In this document: piece after piece, positions 1 through 8,844 of the stretch
Numbering within the stretch: position 1 is the stretch's first letter
How the letters are laid out: every line of letters begins with the position of its first letter
Notes under the pieces: model-generated
Seen by the model: only the letters and a program-made list of their open reading frames with translations
The model's database searches: none
What the model was told of the DNA's origin: nothing
Made by a program: the position numbers and the translations under genes
Assembly: GCF_002368335.1 (NCBI RefSeq)
Contig: NZ_AP018288.1
Span: 943,550-1,007,549 of the forward strand
Direction: 5' to 3'
From: Nostoc sp. NIES-4103
GTDB lineage: Bacteria > Cyanobacteriota > Cyanobacteriia > Cyanobacteriales > Nostocaceae
Length of the DNA: 64,000 nt

Positions 1-1
1 T

Positions 2-154
2 CGAGCTGAAGGAATTCAAGAGGGTATTCGCCTTGTTGCTATCAATTTGCTTAAAGAAGGAACTAGCGTAGAGGTAGTAGCAAAAGTGACTGGGTTAACG
101 GTGGAACAAGTGCAACAACTGGAGATTACAAACCCTGAAAATACAGGGAAGTGA
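2..154 (+). CDS. C-terminal end of an Rpn/transposase-like nuclease family protein (partial)
   Basis: The window opens inside a reading frame of 50 codons ending at TGA 152-154. The tail reads EGIQEGIRLVAINLLKEG followed by a helix like VAKVTGLTVEQVQQL. This is the usual C-terminus of the cyanobacterial Rpn (PD-(D/E)XK, recombination-promoting nuclease/putative transposase) proteins, where a Gln/Glu/Gly-rich linker precedes a short helix-turn-helix-like tail. The catalytic domain lies outside the window, so function rests on family resemblance of the tail only. A second, different Rpn-like gene lies at 15137-16024. Confidence 0.6.
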   Translation, partial: RAEGIQEGIRLVAINLLKEGTSVEVVAKVTGLTVEQVQQLEITNPENTGK

Positions 155-190
155 AGAGTTAAAAGTTTTGAAGAAGAATTCAGCTATTCA

Positions 191-344
191 GAATTCAGGA
201 GTCAGAATCAATCAGTCGCGGGTCTAAATCCCCGACTGATTGAAGACCAGCAAATTTTCAATTTGGAGGGGGTTTTAAACCCATTTATTCATCCGCCAGT
301 CCCACAGAATTCATACTGAATTCTAACTCCTGACTCCTGAATTC
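191..344. repeat. Composite dispersed repeat bounded by inverted GAATTCAGGAGTCAG
   Basis: The left end GAATTCAGGAGTCAG (191-205) is the exact reverse complement of 330-344. Inside are a small hairpin with arms CAGTCG and CGACTG (213-238) and a GGGGGTTTTAAACCC-like block. It looks like a non-coding cyanobacterial repeat of about 150 bp. No reading frame is visible. Confidence 0.6.
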
Positions 345-372
345 TATTCGATAAATCATGAATTTTAACTTC

Positions 373-437
373 TGTAGGGGCGGGTTTAACTGCATATCTT
401 GTTACTAATTGAATTTATTGTAAAACCCGCCCCTACA
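373..437. repeat. 65-bp inverted repeat TGTAGGGGCGGGTTT, possible terminator of the CobW gene
   Basis: TGTAGGGGCGGGTTT (373-387) pairs perfectly with 423-437 across a 35-bp AT-rich spacer. It sits just beyond the stop codon of the CobW-family gene, so the transcript could fold there and end. The same GGGGCG...CGCCCC style occurs in other dispersed repeats of this window, so it may be a mobile repeat rather than a dedicated terminator. Confidence 0.5.
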
Positions 438-447
438 ACTCACTTAA

Positions 448-1575
448 TTACTTTCCAAAGCCCTTACCGCGACTTTTGGAAGGTAAACAAATGCAGTTTT
501 CTAACTGAGTGATTAAAGTCTCACGATCTAGATTTTGACCAATCAGCACTAGCTGGTTTTTTGGTTGTCCTTTCCATTCATCATCATCCAAAGTAAAGCG
601 CTTACCACACAAATGGAAAATATGACGCTTCGGACTTTCATCAAACCACATAATACCCTTTGCCCGGAAGATATTTGTAGGTAGTTGATTATCTAAGAAA
701 TATTGAAACTTCCTAATAGACAAGGGTTTATCGCTCTGAAAAGATATTGAGGTAAAACCATCATTTTCTAAATGGTTAGAATGATGGTGATGATGGTGGT
801 CATGATCGTGGTGGTCATGACCGCAGGCTGAATGATCGTGGTCGTGGTCGTGATGGTCGTGATCGTGATGAGCATGATCGTGGTCATGGTCGTGGTGATC
901 ATGTTCATCAGCAGCATCAAAATACTTATCAGACTCAAACAGACCGACGCTAAGAATTAAAGGTAGTGGCACTTGCGATCGCGTGGTGCGTATGATTCTC
1001 GCTCCTTCTTTAACTTCGCCAATTTTCCTTTCTAACTCGTTCAAAGTGGATTCTTCAACCAAATCAGCTTTGTTGAGCAGAATAATATCACCATAGGAAA
1101 TTTGACTGTAAGCTGCCTGAGAATTGAATAAATCTAGGCTGTAATTTGCTGCATCTACCACAGTGATAATCGAATCCAGACGAGTTAAATCTCGTAATTC
1201 TGTACCGAGAAATGTCAAAGCAACAGGTAAGGGGTCAGCTAGTCCAGTTGTTTCTACGACTAAATAATCTAGATTTTCTTGGCGTTCTAAAACTTTGTAA
1301 ACGGCTTCTACTAAATCATTATTAATAGTGCAGCAAATACAACCGTTACTCAGTTCCACCATGTTCTCTCCAGTGGAAACAATTAACTCGTTGTCGATGC
1401 CTATTTCACCAAATTCATTGACTAGTACCGCAGTTTTCAACCCTTGTTGGTTGTTGAGAATATGATTGAGTAAAGTCGTCTTGCCACTACCGAGAAACCC
1501 AGTAATAATTGTTACTGGCATTCCTTGTTTGGGCGCATCCATTGCTTGAGATTCAGAAGTAACGGCTGATTGCAT
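448..1575 (-). CDS. CobW/COG0523-family GTP-binding metallochaperone with His-rich segment
   Basis: This 375-residue G3E-family P-loop GTPase is likely to deliver zinc or another transition metal to a target protein in the cytoplasm. It has the Walker A motif GFLGSGKT (residues 26-33), the metal-binding CxCC motif (CICC, 79-82), a DxxG-type region and the NKAD base-recognition motif. A C-terminal CobW_C domain ends in the family-typical tail. A long His/Asp-rich stretch at about residues 225-270 is a likely metal sink. In cyanobacteria such genes are often controlled by Zur, but I do not see a clear Zur palindrome upstream. The GTPase class is certain; the metal is inferred. M19 is an alternative start, directly before the P-loop domain. 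Confidence 0.9.
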   Translation of the reverse strand: MQSAVTSESQAMDAPKQGMPVTIITGFLGSGKTTLLNHILNNQQGLKTAVLVNEFGEIGIDNELIVSTGENMVELSNGCICCTINNDLVEAVYKVLERQENLDYLVVETTGLADPLPVALTFLGTELRDLTRLDSIITVVDAANYSLDLFNSQAAYSQISYGDIILLNKADLVEESTLNELERKIGEVKEGARIIRTTRSQVPLPLILSVGLFESDKYFDAADEHDHHDHDHDHAHHDHDHHDHDHDHSACGHDHHDHDHHHHHHSNHLENDGFTSISFQSDKPLSIRKFQYFLDNQLPTNIFRAKGIMWFDESPKRHIFHLCGKRFTLDDDEWKGQPKNQLVLIGQNLDRETLITQLENCICLPSKSRGKGFGK

Positions 1576-1766
1576 AGCGCTGTTGTCAAAAAGTCAAAAA
1601 ATTAGGAGAAAATTCTGTAGACACTTGTGCGAGTTTCCGTAGAGTACAAGAAATTCACAAAGGTAGCGCAGAGAGTCCAGAAAACACTAGCATAGTGATG
1701 CTGGACTGTCATCCCAGCTGCTTTACCCTATTATTGCGTATCTCTCTATTTCAGCATTACTCTGTT

Positions 1767-3257
1767 ATGACCCTAACCCTTTACAATACCCTCACTCGTC
1801 GTCAGGAACCGTTCACAACAGTCGAACCAGGCAAAGTTAAGATGTATTACTGCGGTGTGACGGTTTATGACTACTGTCATTTGGGTCATGCAAGAGCTTG
1901 CATTGTTTGGGACGTAGTACGCCGATACCTCCAGTTTATCGGTTATGAAGTGCGCTACATTCAGAATTTTACTGATATCGACGACAAGATTCTCAATCGC
2001 GCACGTCAAGAACATTCATCAATGGAGGCTGTAGCCGATCGCTTTATCAAAGCATATTTTGAGGATATGACCCGCTTAGGCATCAAGGAAGCCGATGAAT
2101 ATCCTCGTGCTACACACACGATGGATGGCATTCAGCGGTTAATTCATGAGTTGGAAAATAAAGGCTTTGCTTACCCGGCTGACGGCGATGTTTATTATGC
2201 AGTGCGGCAGTTTTCTGAGTATGGTAAGCTTTCTGGACGCAAATTAGAAGATTTGCGAGCAGGTGCAAGCGATCGCGTGAATGTCGAAGATCCAGAATAT
2301 CAAAAGAAAAAAGACCCCTTTGATTTTGCTTTGTGGAAAGCAGCAAGACCAGGAGAACCCGCTTGGCAATCTCCTTGGGGTGCAGGTCGTCCGGGGTGGC
2401 ATATCGAATGTTCAGCGATGGTGCGTGATCGCCTTGGCGAAACCATCGATATCCACGCTGGCGGCGAAGATTTAGTTTTCCCCCACCATGAAAATGAAAT
2501 CGCTCAATCTGAGGCGGTGACAGGCAAACCCTTATCTCGTTACTGGCTACACAACGGCATGGTAAAGGTGGATGGTGAAAAAATGTCCAAATCTTTGGGC
2601 AACTTTACCACCATCCGCGATTTACTAGATCGGGGAGTTGACCCAATGGCAGTGCGGTTGTTCGTGCTGACAGCACAATACCGTAAACCCATCGATTTTA
2701 CCAATGAAGCCCTCACTGCTGCTACCAACGGTTGGCATACCCTTAAAGAAGGTTTACTCTTTGGCTACCAGTATGGGGAAAAACTTGGTTGGGGACTGGG
2801 GACTGGGGACTGGGAACTGGGGATTGGGAACCAACTACCCAGTACCAAATCCCTAATCCTTAATTCCGTTGTTGAACGCTTCTGTGAAGTTGTCAATGAT
2901 GACTTTAATTTCCCTGGTGGGTTAACAGTGCTGTTTGAATTAGCTAAAAAACTACAACGCGAGGGGAATATCTTCGTGCATCAAGGAAAAACCGAAACAC
3001 CACCTGATGAGTTAAAAAAACAGTGGCATACACTGGTGACTTTAGCTGGAGTGTTAGGTTTAGAAGCCAAGCTAGAAGTAGAAAATACCACTCATGAAGG
3101 CCCAAGCGATGCTGAAATTGAGGCGAAAATTCAGCAAAGGCAACAAGCGCGTCAAGTGAGGAATTTTGCGGAGAGCGATCGCATCCGTAATGAACTCTTA
3201 GCACAAGGAATTACCCTTATTGACAGCCGCGATGGCACCCGATGGCATCGTAATTAG
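1767..3257 (+). CDS. cysS: Cysteinyl-tRNA synthetase
   Basis: This class I aminoacyl-tRNA synthetase charges tRNA-Cys. The zinc-ligand Cys in YYCGVTVYD, the HIGH-type motif HLGH (residues 38-41), further zinc-ligand motifs (ECSAM, FPHHENEIAQSE) and the KMSKS motif at about 271-275 are all intact. I placed the start at the ATG at 1767, which gives the usual N-terminus MTLTLYNTLTRRQ; an upstream in-frame start at 1695 would add 24 residues atypical of the family. At about residues 340-362 the frame runs through a GGGGACTGGGGACTGGGAACT-type tandem repeat. This adds a Gly/Trp-rich segment (GWGLGTGDWELGIGN) not expected in CysS; see the findings. Confidence 0.95.
   Translation: MTLTLYNTLTRRQEPFTTVEPGKVKMYYCGVTVYDYCHLGHARACIVWDVVRRYLQFIGYEVRYIQNFTDIDDKILNRARQEHSSMEAVADRFIKAYFEDMTRLGIKEADEYPRATHTMDGIQRLIHELENKGFAYPADGDVYYAVRQFSEYGKLSGRKLEDLRAGASDRVNVEDPEYQKKKDPFDFALWKAARPGEPAWQSPWGAGRPGWHIECSAMVRDRLGETIDIHAGGEDLVFPHHENEIAQSEAVTGKPLSRYWLHNGMVKVDGEKMSKSLGNFTTIRDLLDRGVDPMAVRLFVLTAQYRKPIDFTNEALTAATNGWHTLKEGLLFGYQYGEKLGWGLGTGDWELGIGNQLPSTKSLILNSVVERFCEVVNDDFNFPGGLTVLFELAKKLQREGNIFVHQGKTETPPDELKKQWHTLVTLAGVLGLEAKLEVENTTHEGPSDAEIEAKIQQRQQARQVRNFAESDRIRNELLAQGITLIDSRDGTRWHRN
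2785..2840 (+). repeat. GGGGACT-type short tandem repeat inside cysS
   Basis: About 55 bp of GGGGACTG/GGAACTG/GGATTGG units lie in frame within the cysS coding sequence. The same repeat type occurs in non-coding DNA at 3258-3330, 9116-9160 and 61055-61080, so this looks like an intergenic repeat that entered a gene without breaking its frame. Confidence 0.85.
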
Positions 3258-3723
3258 GTTGGGGACTGGGTACTAGGGACTGGGGACTGGGAGTTATGAA
3301 TTTTCCCAATTCCCCATGTCCCATTCCCAATTCCCAATTTACAAGTAAAGTTTTAACTTTAATTCCCTTCCCCTTCCCCTTCCCCTTTTTGGTAATTTGA
3401 GAAAATCTTTATTTGCGTCTGAAATTATTAGCTGAAGATAGAGGCGCTATTTACGATATACCATTAAATTCAAATAATCAACCGCTATCATATTCAGGTA
3501 AACCAAGAGTTGGTGTATCCAGATTCACAGAAAATTAAGTTAACTTTTATAGTTAAACCAACTATATTCAGCTAGAAGTTAGGAGTTAGTCAGTGGTCAG
3601 TAGTCAGTAGTCATGAGTAATTAGAAACACACCTGACAACTGACAACTGCCCAAAACTTCGCACTCAGATATGTAATATACATAATACATTTTCATTCCT
3701 GCCGTCGATATCATTCTTTTAAT
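3258..3723. other. Intergenic region with tandem repeats and an orphan reading-frame remnant
   Basis: The stretch 3258-3400 is built of GGGGACT/CCCAATT/CCCCTTC tandem repeats. At 3401-3538 a 45-codon frame without a start codon ends in SGKPRVGVSRFTEN and looks like the tail of a decayed gene that I cannot name. From 3575 to 3655 there are GTCAGTAGT/CTGACAA repeats. No gene is supported here. Confidence 0.5.
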
Positions 3724-5163
3724 ATGTGGTCTGAACTTACAAAAGCGATCGCTAGTTTTGACATTCCCGCTGATTGGATCGGGATTAGAGCTGTCAAAGA
3801 AAATTCCACTACCCGCTATGTTCGGGATGCCTTACCCCAAGTTAACGGCAAAACCTCTACTGTAGGAGCAATGTTAGAGGTTTTGGTGAATGGGTGTCTC
3901 GGTTATGCAGCTACCAACTCTCTAGAATTGTCATCTTTACAAGCTGCTGCCGAAACAGCGTATAAACAAGCACTGTTTTCTAGTCAGTGGTGGATATATC
4001 CGTTTCGTGAAACTGAACGCCCCAAAGTTGTCGGTGAATATCAATCTTCGTTTTTACAGCCATTAGATACTCTCAGTCCTGGGGAAATCAACGATTTACT
4101 GATTCGCATTTGCCAGGGCCTAAAAATTAACGACAAAATTGTGCAAACCAGCGCCAGTGCTAATACCAACGAGCGAGAGACTTGGTTTGTCAGCAGTAAT
4201 GGCTCTGAAGTATATCAAAAAATCATATCTTTAGGGACTAATTTTGGTGCTACTGCCCAAGATGGGGGAATTGTCCAGCAACGTAGTAACAACGGTTGGC
4301 AAGCACACTCTTACCAAGGGGGGTTAGAACTTTTACAAACACAAGACTTATGGCAGCGGGTGCAGCAAGTTGGCGAACAAGCAATAGAATTGTTGACAGC
4401 ACAAGAATGTCCAAACACACGCACCAATTTAGTTTTAGCCTCAGACCAAATGATGCTGCAAATCCATGAAAGTGTGGGACATCCCCTAGAAATCGACCGA
4501 ATTTTAGGAGATGAACGTAACTACGCAGGAGGCAGCTTTGTTAACAAAAGTGATTTTGGCAAACTAGTATATGGTTCGCCGTTGATGAACATTACTTTTG
4601 ACCCCACCGTACCAGGAGAATTTGCCAGCTATAGCTTTGATGATACTGGTGCTGTAGCAACACGGGAATATTTAATCAAAGAAGGTGTACTTCAGCGGGG
4701 TTTGGGCAGTTTAGAAAGTCAAGCAAGAGCAGGTGTACCGGGAGTAGCTTGTGCGCGTGCTTGTTCATGGAATCGTCCGGCGATTGACCGCATGGCAAAC
4801 TTGAATTTAGAGCCTGGAAACGTCAGCTTTGAAGAAATGATTGCTGGTATCGAACATGGCGTTTACATGGAGTCTAATCGGTCTTGGTCAATTGACGATC
4901 GCCGTTATAAATTTCAGTTTGGTTGTGAATACGCGAAATTGATTGAAAACGGTAAATTCACTAAAACCTTGCGTAATCCCAACTATCGAGCTACTACTCC
5001 AGAATTTTGGCACAGCTTAATCAAAGTAGCAGATGCTACTAACTGGCAAATGTACGGTACTGCTTACTGTGGCAAAGGCGAACCCAACCAAGCCATTTCC
5101 GTAGGACATGGTTCACCCGCTTGCCTATTTGCTAACGTCGAAGTTTTTGGCGGAGGAAATTGA
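3724..5163 (+). CDS. tldD: TldD-type metalloprotease subunit
   Basis: This 479-residue TldD/PmbA-family protein carries the catalytic zinc motif HExxxH (HESVGH, about residue 255), followed by the glycine-rich conserved part of TldD. TldD and TldE form a heterodimeric protease in which only TldD holds the metal site. In other bacteria they cleave modified peptides such as microcin B17 or the CcdA antitoxin. The partner gene follows at 5358 on the same strand, separated by 194 bp of tandem repeats, so the two are probably one unit. Whether the cyanobacterial complex processes a peptide or degrades unfolded protein cannot be told from the sequence. Confidence 0.93.
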   Translation: MWSELTKAIASFDIPADWIGIRAVKENSTTRYVRDALPQVNGKTSTVGAMLEVLVNGCLGYAATNSLELSSLQAAAETAYKQALFSSQWWIYPFRETERPKVVGEYQSSFLQPLDTLSPGEINDLLIRICQGLKINDKIVQTSASANTNERETWFVSSNGSEVYQKIISLGTNFGATAQDGGIVQQRSNNGWQAHSYQGGLELLQTQDLWQRVQQVGEQAIELLTAQECPNTRTNLVLASDQMMLQIHESVGHPLEIDRILGDERNYAGGSFVNKSDFGKLVYGSPLMNITFDPTVPGEFASYSFDDTGAVATREYLIKEGVLQRGLGSLESQARAGVPGVACARACSWNRPAIDRMANLNLEPGNVSFEEMIAGIEHGVYMESNRSWSIDDRRYKFQFGCEYAKLIENGKFTKTLRNPNYRATTPEFWHSLIKVADATNWQMYGTAYCGKGEPNQAISVGHGSPACLFANVEVFGGGN

Positions 5164-5357
5164 AAAAAGGGGAGTTAGGAGTTAGGAGTTAAGAGTTAGG
5201 AGTTAAGAGTTAGGAGTTAGAAGTTAAGAGTTAGTAGTGAACAGTTATCTCCCTCATCTCCCTCATCTCCCTTATCCCCCTCATCCCCCTCATCTCCCCT
5301 GCCCCCCTGCCCCCCTGCCCCTCTGCTCCCCTGCTCCCCTGCCCTCTACATTGCGCG
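5164..5357 (+). repeat. GTTAGGA/GTTAAGA and CTCCCCTCAT-type tandem repeats between tldD and tldE
   Basis: This is a run of 7-bp units (GTTAGGA and GTTAAGA, 5172-5235) followed by pyrimidine-rich units (CTCATCTCCC, then GCCCCCCT). The whole 194-bp gap is repeat, with no promoter or terminator that I can separate from it. Confidence 0.85.
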
Positions 5358-6710
5358 ATGATTATGAAAATTGACGATTTATCAGCTTTAGAAGCCAGCT
5401 TTAATCAACTAATTGAAACTTTACTCATTAAGAAAACAGCAACTGAACAATTCACTGTGAAACTAACTAGTGAACGCAGCCAATTTACTCGTTTTAATCA
5501 TGCCAAGGTACGGCAAACTGGTTGTGTTGCTGACGGTTGGGTAGAACTAACTTTGATGGAAGAACAACGCAGCAGTTTTCGCCAGTTTCCGTTTAGCGGG
5601 AACTGGGATCTAGACTGGCAATTGGCATACGCAGCTTTACAAGAACTACGTGAAGAACTGGCTTTATTACCCGTCGATCCTTATTTAGTTGTGCCAACAG
5701 AAAATAATACTAGTCGAGAAGTACATTCTGGAAAATTGTTGGCGGCGGAAGCTGTAGTACCAACAATATTGGAATTAGTTGCGGAATTAGATTTTACTGG
5801 CTTGTATGCTGGAGGAGTAGTAGTTAAAGGATATGGTGATTCCAACGGACAAAAACATTGGTTTGCTGGGGATTCTTTTACATTAGATTATTCTTTATTT
5901 ACCGATTCAGGACAAGCTGTTAAAGGGACGTTTGCTGGTAACGATTGGGATGAACAGGCTTATATAGCTCAAATTAACGAAGCGAAAAAACAATTAAAAC
6001 TCCTGGAAAATTCTCCCAAACAATTGCCACGAGGACAGTATAAAACTTATTTTGCACCTGCTGCTGTTGCTGATTTATTAATGATGCTTTCTTGGGGGGC
6101 TGTGAGTGAAGCAGATATTCAACAAGGAAACAGTGCTTTAGCTTCTCTGGCACGTCAAGAAAAACAGCTTTCCCCAAAGTTTAGTTTAAAGGAAAACTTT
6201 CAACTTGGGAAAGTACCGCGATTTAATGAATTTGGAGAAATGGCAGCACCGGAATTACTAATAATAGAAAAAGGTATTTTAGTCAATACTTTGGTCAATT
6301 CCCGCACTGCTAAGGAATATCAAAAAATTGCTAATGGTGCTAATAGTTCAGAAACCTTACGTACACCAGAGGTGAGTCCGGGAAATTTAGTATTTGAACA
6401 GATTCTTCCGAGTTTAGATACAGGCTTATATGTCTCGAATTTGCATTACTTGAATTGGAGCGATCGCCCGACTGGTAGAATTACAGGTATGACCCGTTAT
6501 GCTTGTTTTTGGGTGGAAAATGGCGAAATAGTAGCCCCCATAGAAAACTTGCGTTTTGATGAAAGTCTCTATCGCTTTTGGGGAGAAAATTTGATAGACT
6601 TCACCAATTTTCAAGAATTTATCCCCGAAGTTGGAACATACGATGGTCGTCAATTAGGAGGTAGTCTGGTTCCTGGTATGTTAGTAAACGATTTCACCTA
6701 TACTTTGTAA
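5358..6710 (+). CDS. TldE/PmbA-type protease partner subunit
   Basis: This 450-residue member of the TldD/PmbA family lacks the HExxxH motif, as expected of the non-catalytic TldE half. Its C-terminal region (SPGNLVFEQILPSLDTGLYV, then GRITGMTRYACFWVENGEIV) matches the conserved PmbA C-terminal domain. It follows tldD in the same direction and should form the heterodimer with it. The start ATG at 5358 has a second in-frame ATG two codons on. Confidence 0.9.
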   Translation: MIMKIDDLSALEASFNQLIETLLIKKTATEQFTVKLTSERSQFTRFNHAKVRQTGCVADGWVELTLMEEQRSSFRQFPFSGNWDLDWQLAYAALQELREELALLPVDPYLVVPTENNTSREVHSGKLLAAEAVVPTILELVAELDFTGLYAGGVVVKGYGDSNGQKHWFAGDSFTLDYSLFTDSGQAVKGTFAGNDWDEQAYIAQINEAKKQLKLLENSPKQLPRGQYKTYFAPAAVADLLMMLSWGAVSEADIQQGNSALASLARQEKQLSPKFSLKENFQLGKVPRFNEFGEMAAPELLIIEKGILVNTLVNSRTAKEYQKIANGANSSETLRTPEVSPGNLVFEQILPSLDTGLYVSNLHYLNWSDRPTGRITGMTRYACFWVENGEIVAPIENLRFDESLYRFWGENLIDFTNFQEFIPEVGTYDGRQLGGSLVPGMLVNDFTYTL

Positions 6711-7084
6711 TGGGAGCAACGCGAAAATGTGAGATCGTCGTGAAATGAGCGCTTGAGAGCGGGGGTAGCTGGGGTAGCTGGGGGAGAAAAGAGAAAAAAT
6801 AGTCCTTTTTGCTACTTAAAATCTGAAAAATACACTTATTTTCTGCTTCTTCCCCAGCCTCCCCAGCCCCCCCCAGCTCTGCCATGTCACAAAATCCCAT
6901 TGCTCCCCTTTGTAATTTATATTTCTTTGTGCCTTTGTGTCTTTGTGGTTCAAAATTTTTTACCACAAAGGCACAAAGACGAGGGCAGGCGTGTGGTGAG
7001 GCAGCGCGGCCAAGAGGGGGTTTCCCCCATGAGCGACTGCCGAAAGGGTTCCCCGACTTGAGCAAACTGCCCGTCACTAAGATT
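6711..7084. other. Repeat-filled gap with a CTTTGTG inverted repeat
   Basis: The gap holds GGGGTAGCTG and CCCCAGCC tandem units and an inverted repeat in which GTCTTTGTGGTT (6939-6950) faces ACCACAAAGGCACAAAGAC (6962-6980). A related inverted repeat lies at 45268-45321, so this is a dispersed element. Short frames across it are translations of repeats and are not called. Confidence 0.6.
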
Positions 7085-7888
7085 TTAATTATCCACTTCT
7101 ACCCTGATAGTTGGGCGTGGACAACGCCAATTTGCTGCACCTGCACCGACATCAGTACAACCTTCGGCTTGCATCGCATCCCGTGAAACATCTTCGGGTT
7201 TATAAAATCGCCAACGTCCTTTGTCATCAGGCCCTGACTCTGCTCTGAGTCGACGTGTAGAACGCCCGTACCTGTCGTCGCGATCGCGGTCACGCCAATT
7301 ATCATCACCCACTTCTACCCTGATGGTAGGACGCGGACAGCGCCAATTTGCTGCACCAGCGCCGACATCAATGCAACCTTCTGCTTGCATCGCATCCCGT
7401 GAAACATCTTCAGGTTTATAAAATCGCCAACGCCCTCTGTCATCAGGCCCTGACTCTGCTCTGAGTCGGCGTGTAGAACGCCCGTACCTGTCGTCGCGAT
7501 CGCGATCGCGACGCCAATTATCATCACCCACTTCTACCCTAATAGTGGGACGCGGACATCGCCAATTGGCTGCACCAGCGCCAACATCGGTGCAACCTTG
7601 TGCTTGCATAGCATCGCGTGAGACATTTTCCGGTTTATAAAATCGCCAACGCCCTCTGTTATCGGGCCCCGACTCTGCTCTTAATATTTGTGTACCGTAG
7701 TTGTCTCGGTATCTATCTCTCCTACCATTTCGATATTGAGCTATCAGCGAGGGAGTAGCAGTAGGTTTGATTTCTTGTGCGAATACAGAGGATTTATCTG
7801 TATTAATAGGAACTGTGGTTAAGACAGTAGCAGAAGCGACAAAAATAGTTAATGGAAAAAATCGACTTATTTTAGTCAAATTAGACAT
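7085..7888 (-). CDS. Secreted protein with three near-identical tandem repeats
   Basis: This 267-residue protein has an N-terminal signal-like segment (FFPLTIFVASATVL, residues 10-23). Three copies of a roughly 55-residue unit follow at about 69-125, 142-198 and 213-267. Each unit reads LRAESGPDDRGRWRFYKPED, then VSRDAMQAEGC, then an ANWRCPRPTIRVEV core, with two cysteines 16 residues apart that could form a disulfide. The units are joined by Arg/Asp-rich linkers (RDRDDRYGRSTRR). The repeats are also very similar at DNA level, which points to recent tandem duplication. I do not recognise the family; a periplasmic or extracellular binding or structural role is only a guess. Confidence 0.8.
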   Translation of the reverse strand: MSNLTKISRFFPLTIFVASATVLTTVPINTDKSSVFAQEIKPTATPSLIAQYRNGRRDRYRDNYGTQILRAESGPDNRGRWRFYKPENVSRDAMQAQGCTDVGAGAANWRCPRPTIRVEVGDDNWRRDRDRDDRYGRSTRRLRAESGPDDRGRWRFYKPEDVSRDAMQAEGCIDVGAGAANWRCPRPTIRVEVGDDNWRDRDRDDRYGRSTRRLRAESGPDDKGRWRFYKPEDVSRDAMQAEGCTDVGAGAANWRCPRPTIRVEVDN

Positions 7889-8369
7889 AATATTCAGTCT
7901 CTCCTTGATTTAGCTGCATATTAATGATGATTTCTGACAACACCTAGCAGTTATTGCTGCTGTGCTTCAGCCAAAGCTGGCAAACAAAGCATTTAGCATG
8001 TTCACTATCGTCATGTTTTTTTGAGGTATCACTCAATGAGGTGACGACAAACTTTAAGCATAAGTATGCAACTTGTAAAAAATCATTACAATAATTGTTT
8101 TACTTACCCATAAATGAAATTTAGATTGTAAGAGTACTGTTGCTATTGCTGGAATTACAATACAAGAACTCTTTATAGACTTATCGGAAGTACGCTAGGA
8201 ATTTACGCGTAGATGTAGAGATTTTTGGGTGTTGCTAGCGTGGTGCGATCGCTCTGAATTATTAAGGCATTTTCAGCCATATCAAATATTATAATTTAAC
8301 TTTCAATTGTGAATCGTTGAGTTACCCAGATACCCGATTTTTTATAAAAAATCGGGTATCTAATCTCTT
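7889..8369. other. Upstream region of the three-repeat protein, no gene seen
   Basis: About 480 bp of AT-rich DNA with one HIP1-like site near 8246 and the hairpin at 8328-8361. It should contain the promoter of the minus-strand gene ending at 7085, but I cannot place -35/-10 boxes with confidence. Confidence 0.4.
8328..8361 (-). terminator. Rho-independent-type hairpin after the SRPBCC gene
   Basis: AGATACCCGATTTTT faces its complement AAAAATCGGGTATCT over a very short loop. It lies 9 bp beyond the stop of the minus-strand gene at 8370 and would end that transcript. The T/A runs allow it to work on both strands. Confidence 0.75.
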
Positions 8370-8825
8370 TTATGAATTATTTGATTCGCACTCTTTTTTT
8401 GTAACATAGTGGCGGTAGCGAAACATTGCTTCTAGCTGTGCTTGCACTAACCAACCACTGAGAAATTCTACTGTTTCTCCACCAGGTAGAGAAAAGGAAA
8501 TAGCATCAGTCAACTTAGTTTTACCATCTTCCGGTTCAAATTGATGTCGATGTACCCAAAATTCAAAAGGCCCGGATATTTGTGTATCGGTAAACAAGCG
8601 ATATTTTTCATATTCAGTATGACGCGCTAACCAAGTTAATGGTAATAGCCCTAGAAATAGCCGAAATTCTGTAATAGCACCCACTTCTAATCCTCCCTCA
8701 CGGCGAACTACTTGAACTGGTTGCCAAGGCGGATTTAACAGTTGTAAAATGTCTGGTCTTTCGTGAAATTTCCAAACTACTTCTAGTGGTGCATTAATGA
8801 TTGATGAATGTGTAAAGTGCAGCAT
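8370..8825 (-). CDS. SRPBCC (START-like) family protein
   Basis: This 151-residue protein has the N-terminal pattern of polyketide cyclase/dehydrase and coenzyme Q-binding-like folds: a short beta strand (LHFTHSSIINAPLEVVWKF), then FHERPDILQLLNPPW, and later the HRHQFEPEDGKTKLTDAISF strand pair. These proteins form a helix-grip pocket for a hydrophobic ligand. The ligand is not predictable. It is followed by the hairpin at 8328-8361 and preceded by a small zinc-ribbon gene on the same strand, 19 bp away. Confidence 0.8.
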   Translation of the reverse strand: MLHFTHSSIINAPLEVVWKFHERPDILQLLNPPWQPVQVVRREGGLEVGAITEFRLFLGLLPLTWLARHTEYEKYRLFTDTQISGPFEFWVHRHQFEPEDGKTKLTDAISFSLPGGETVEFLSGWLVQAQLEAMFRYRHYVTKKECESNNS

Positions 8826-8844
8826 GGAAAGAAAAACCTAAAAT

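Noticed and set aside
5164..5357. Possible CRISPR array (regular short repeats)
   Set aside because: Units are 7-10 bp, contiguous and without unique spacers, and no cas genes are in the window. They are simple tandem repeats, as at all similar sites here.
6753..7186. Overlapping plus-strand frames between tldE and the three-repeat gene
   Set aside because: They run through GGGGTAGCTG and CCCCAGCC repeats and into the antisense of a real gene.
7099..7527. Alternative minus-strand frames inside the three-repeat gene
   Set aside because: They appear twice because the DNA itself is repeated; the main frame has the signal peptide and conserved repeat codons.
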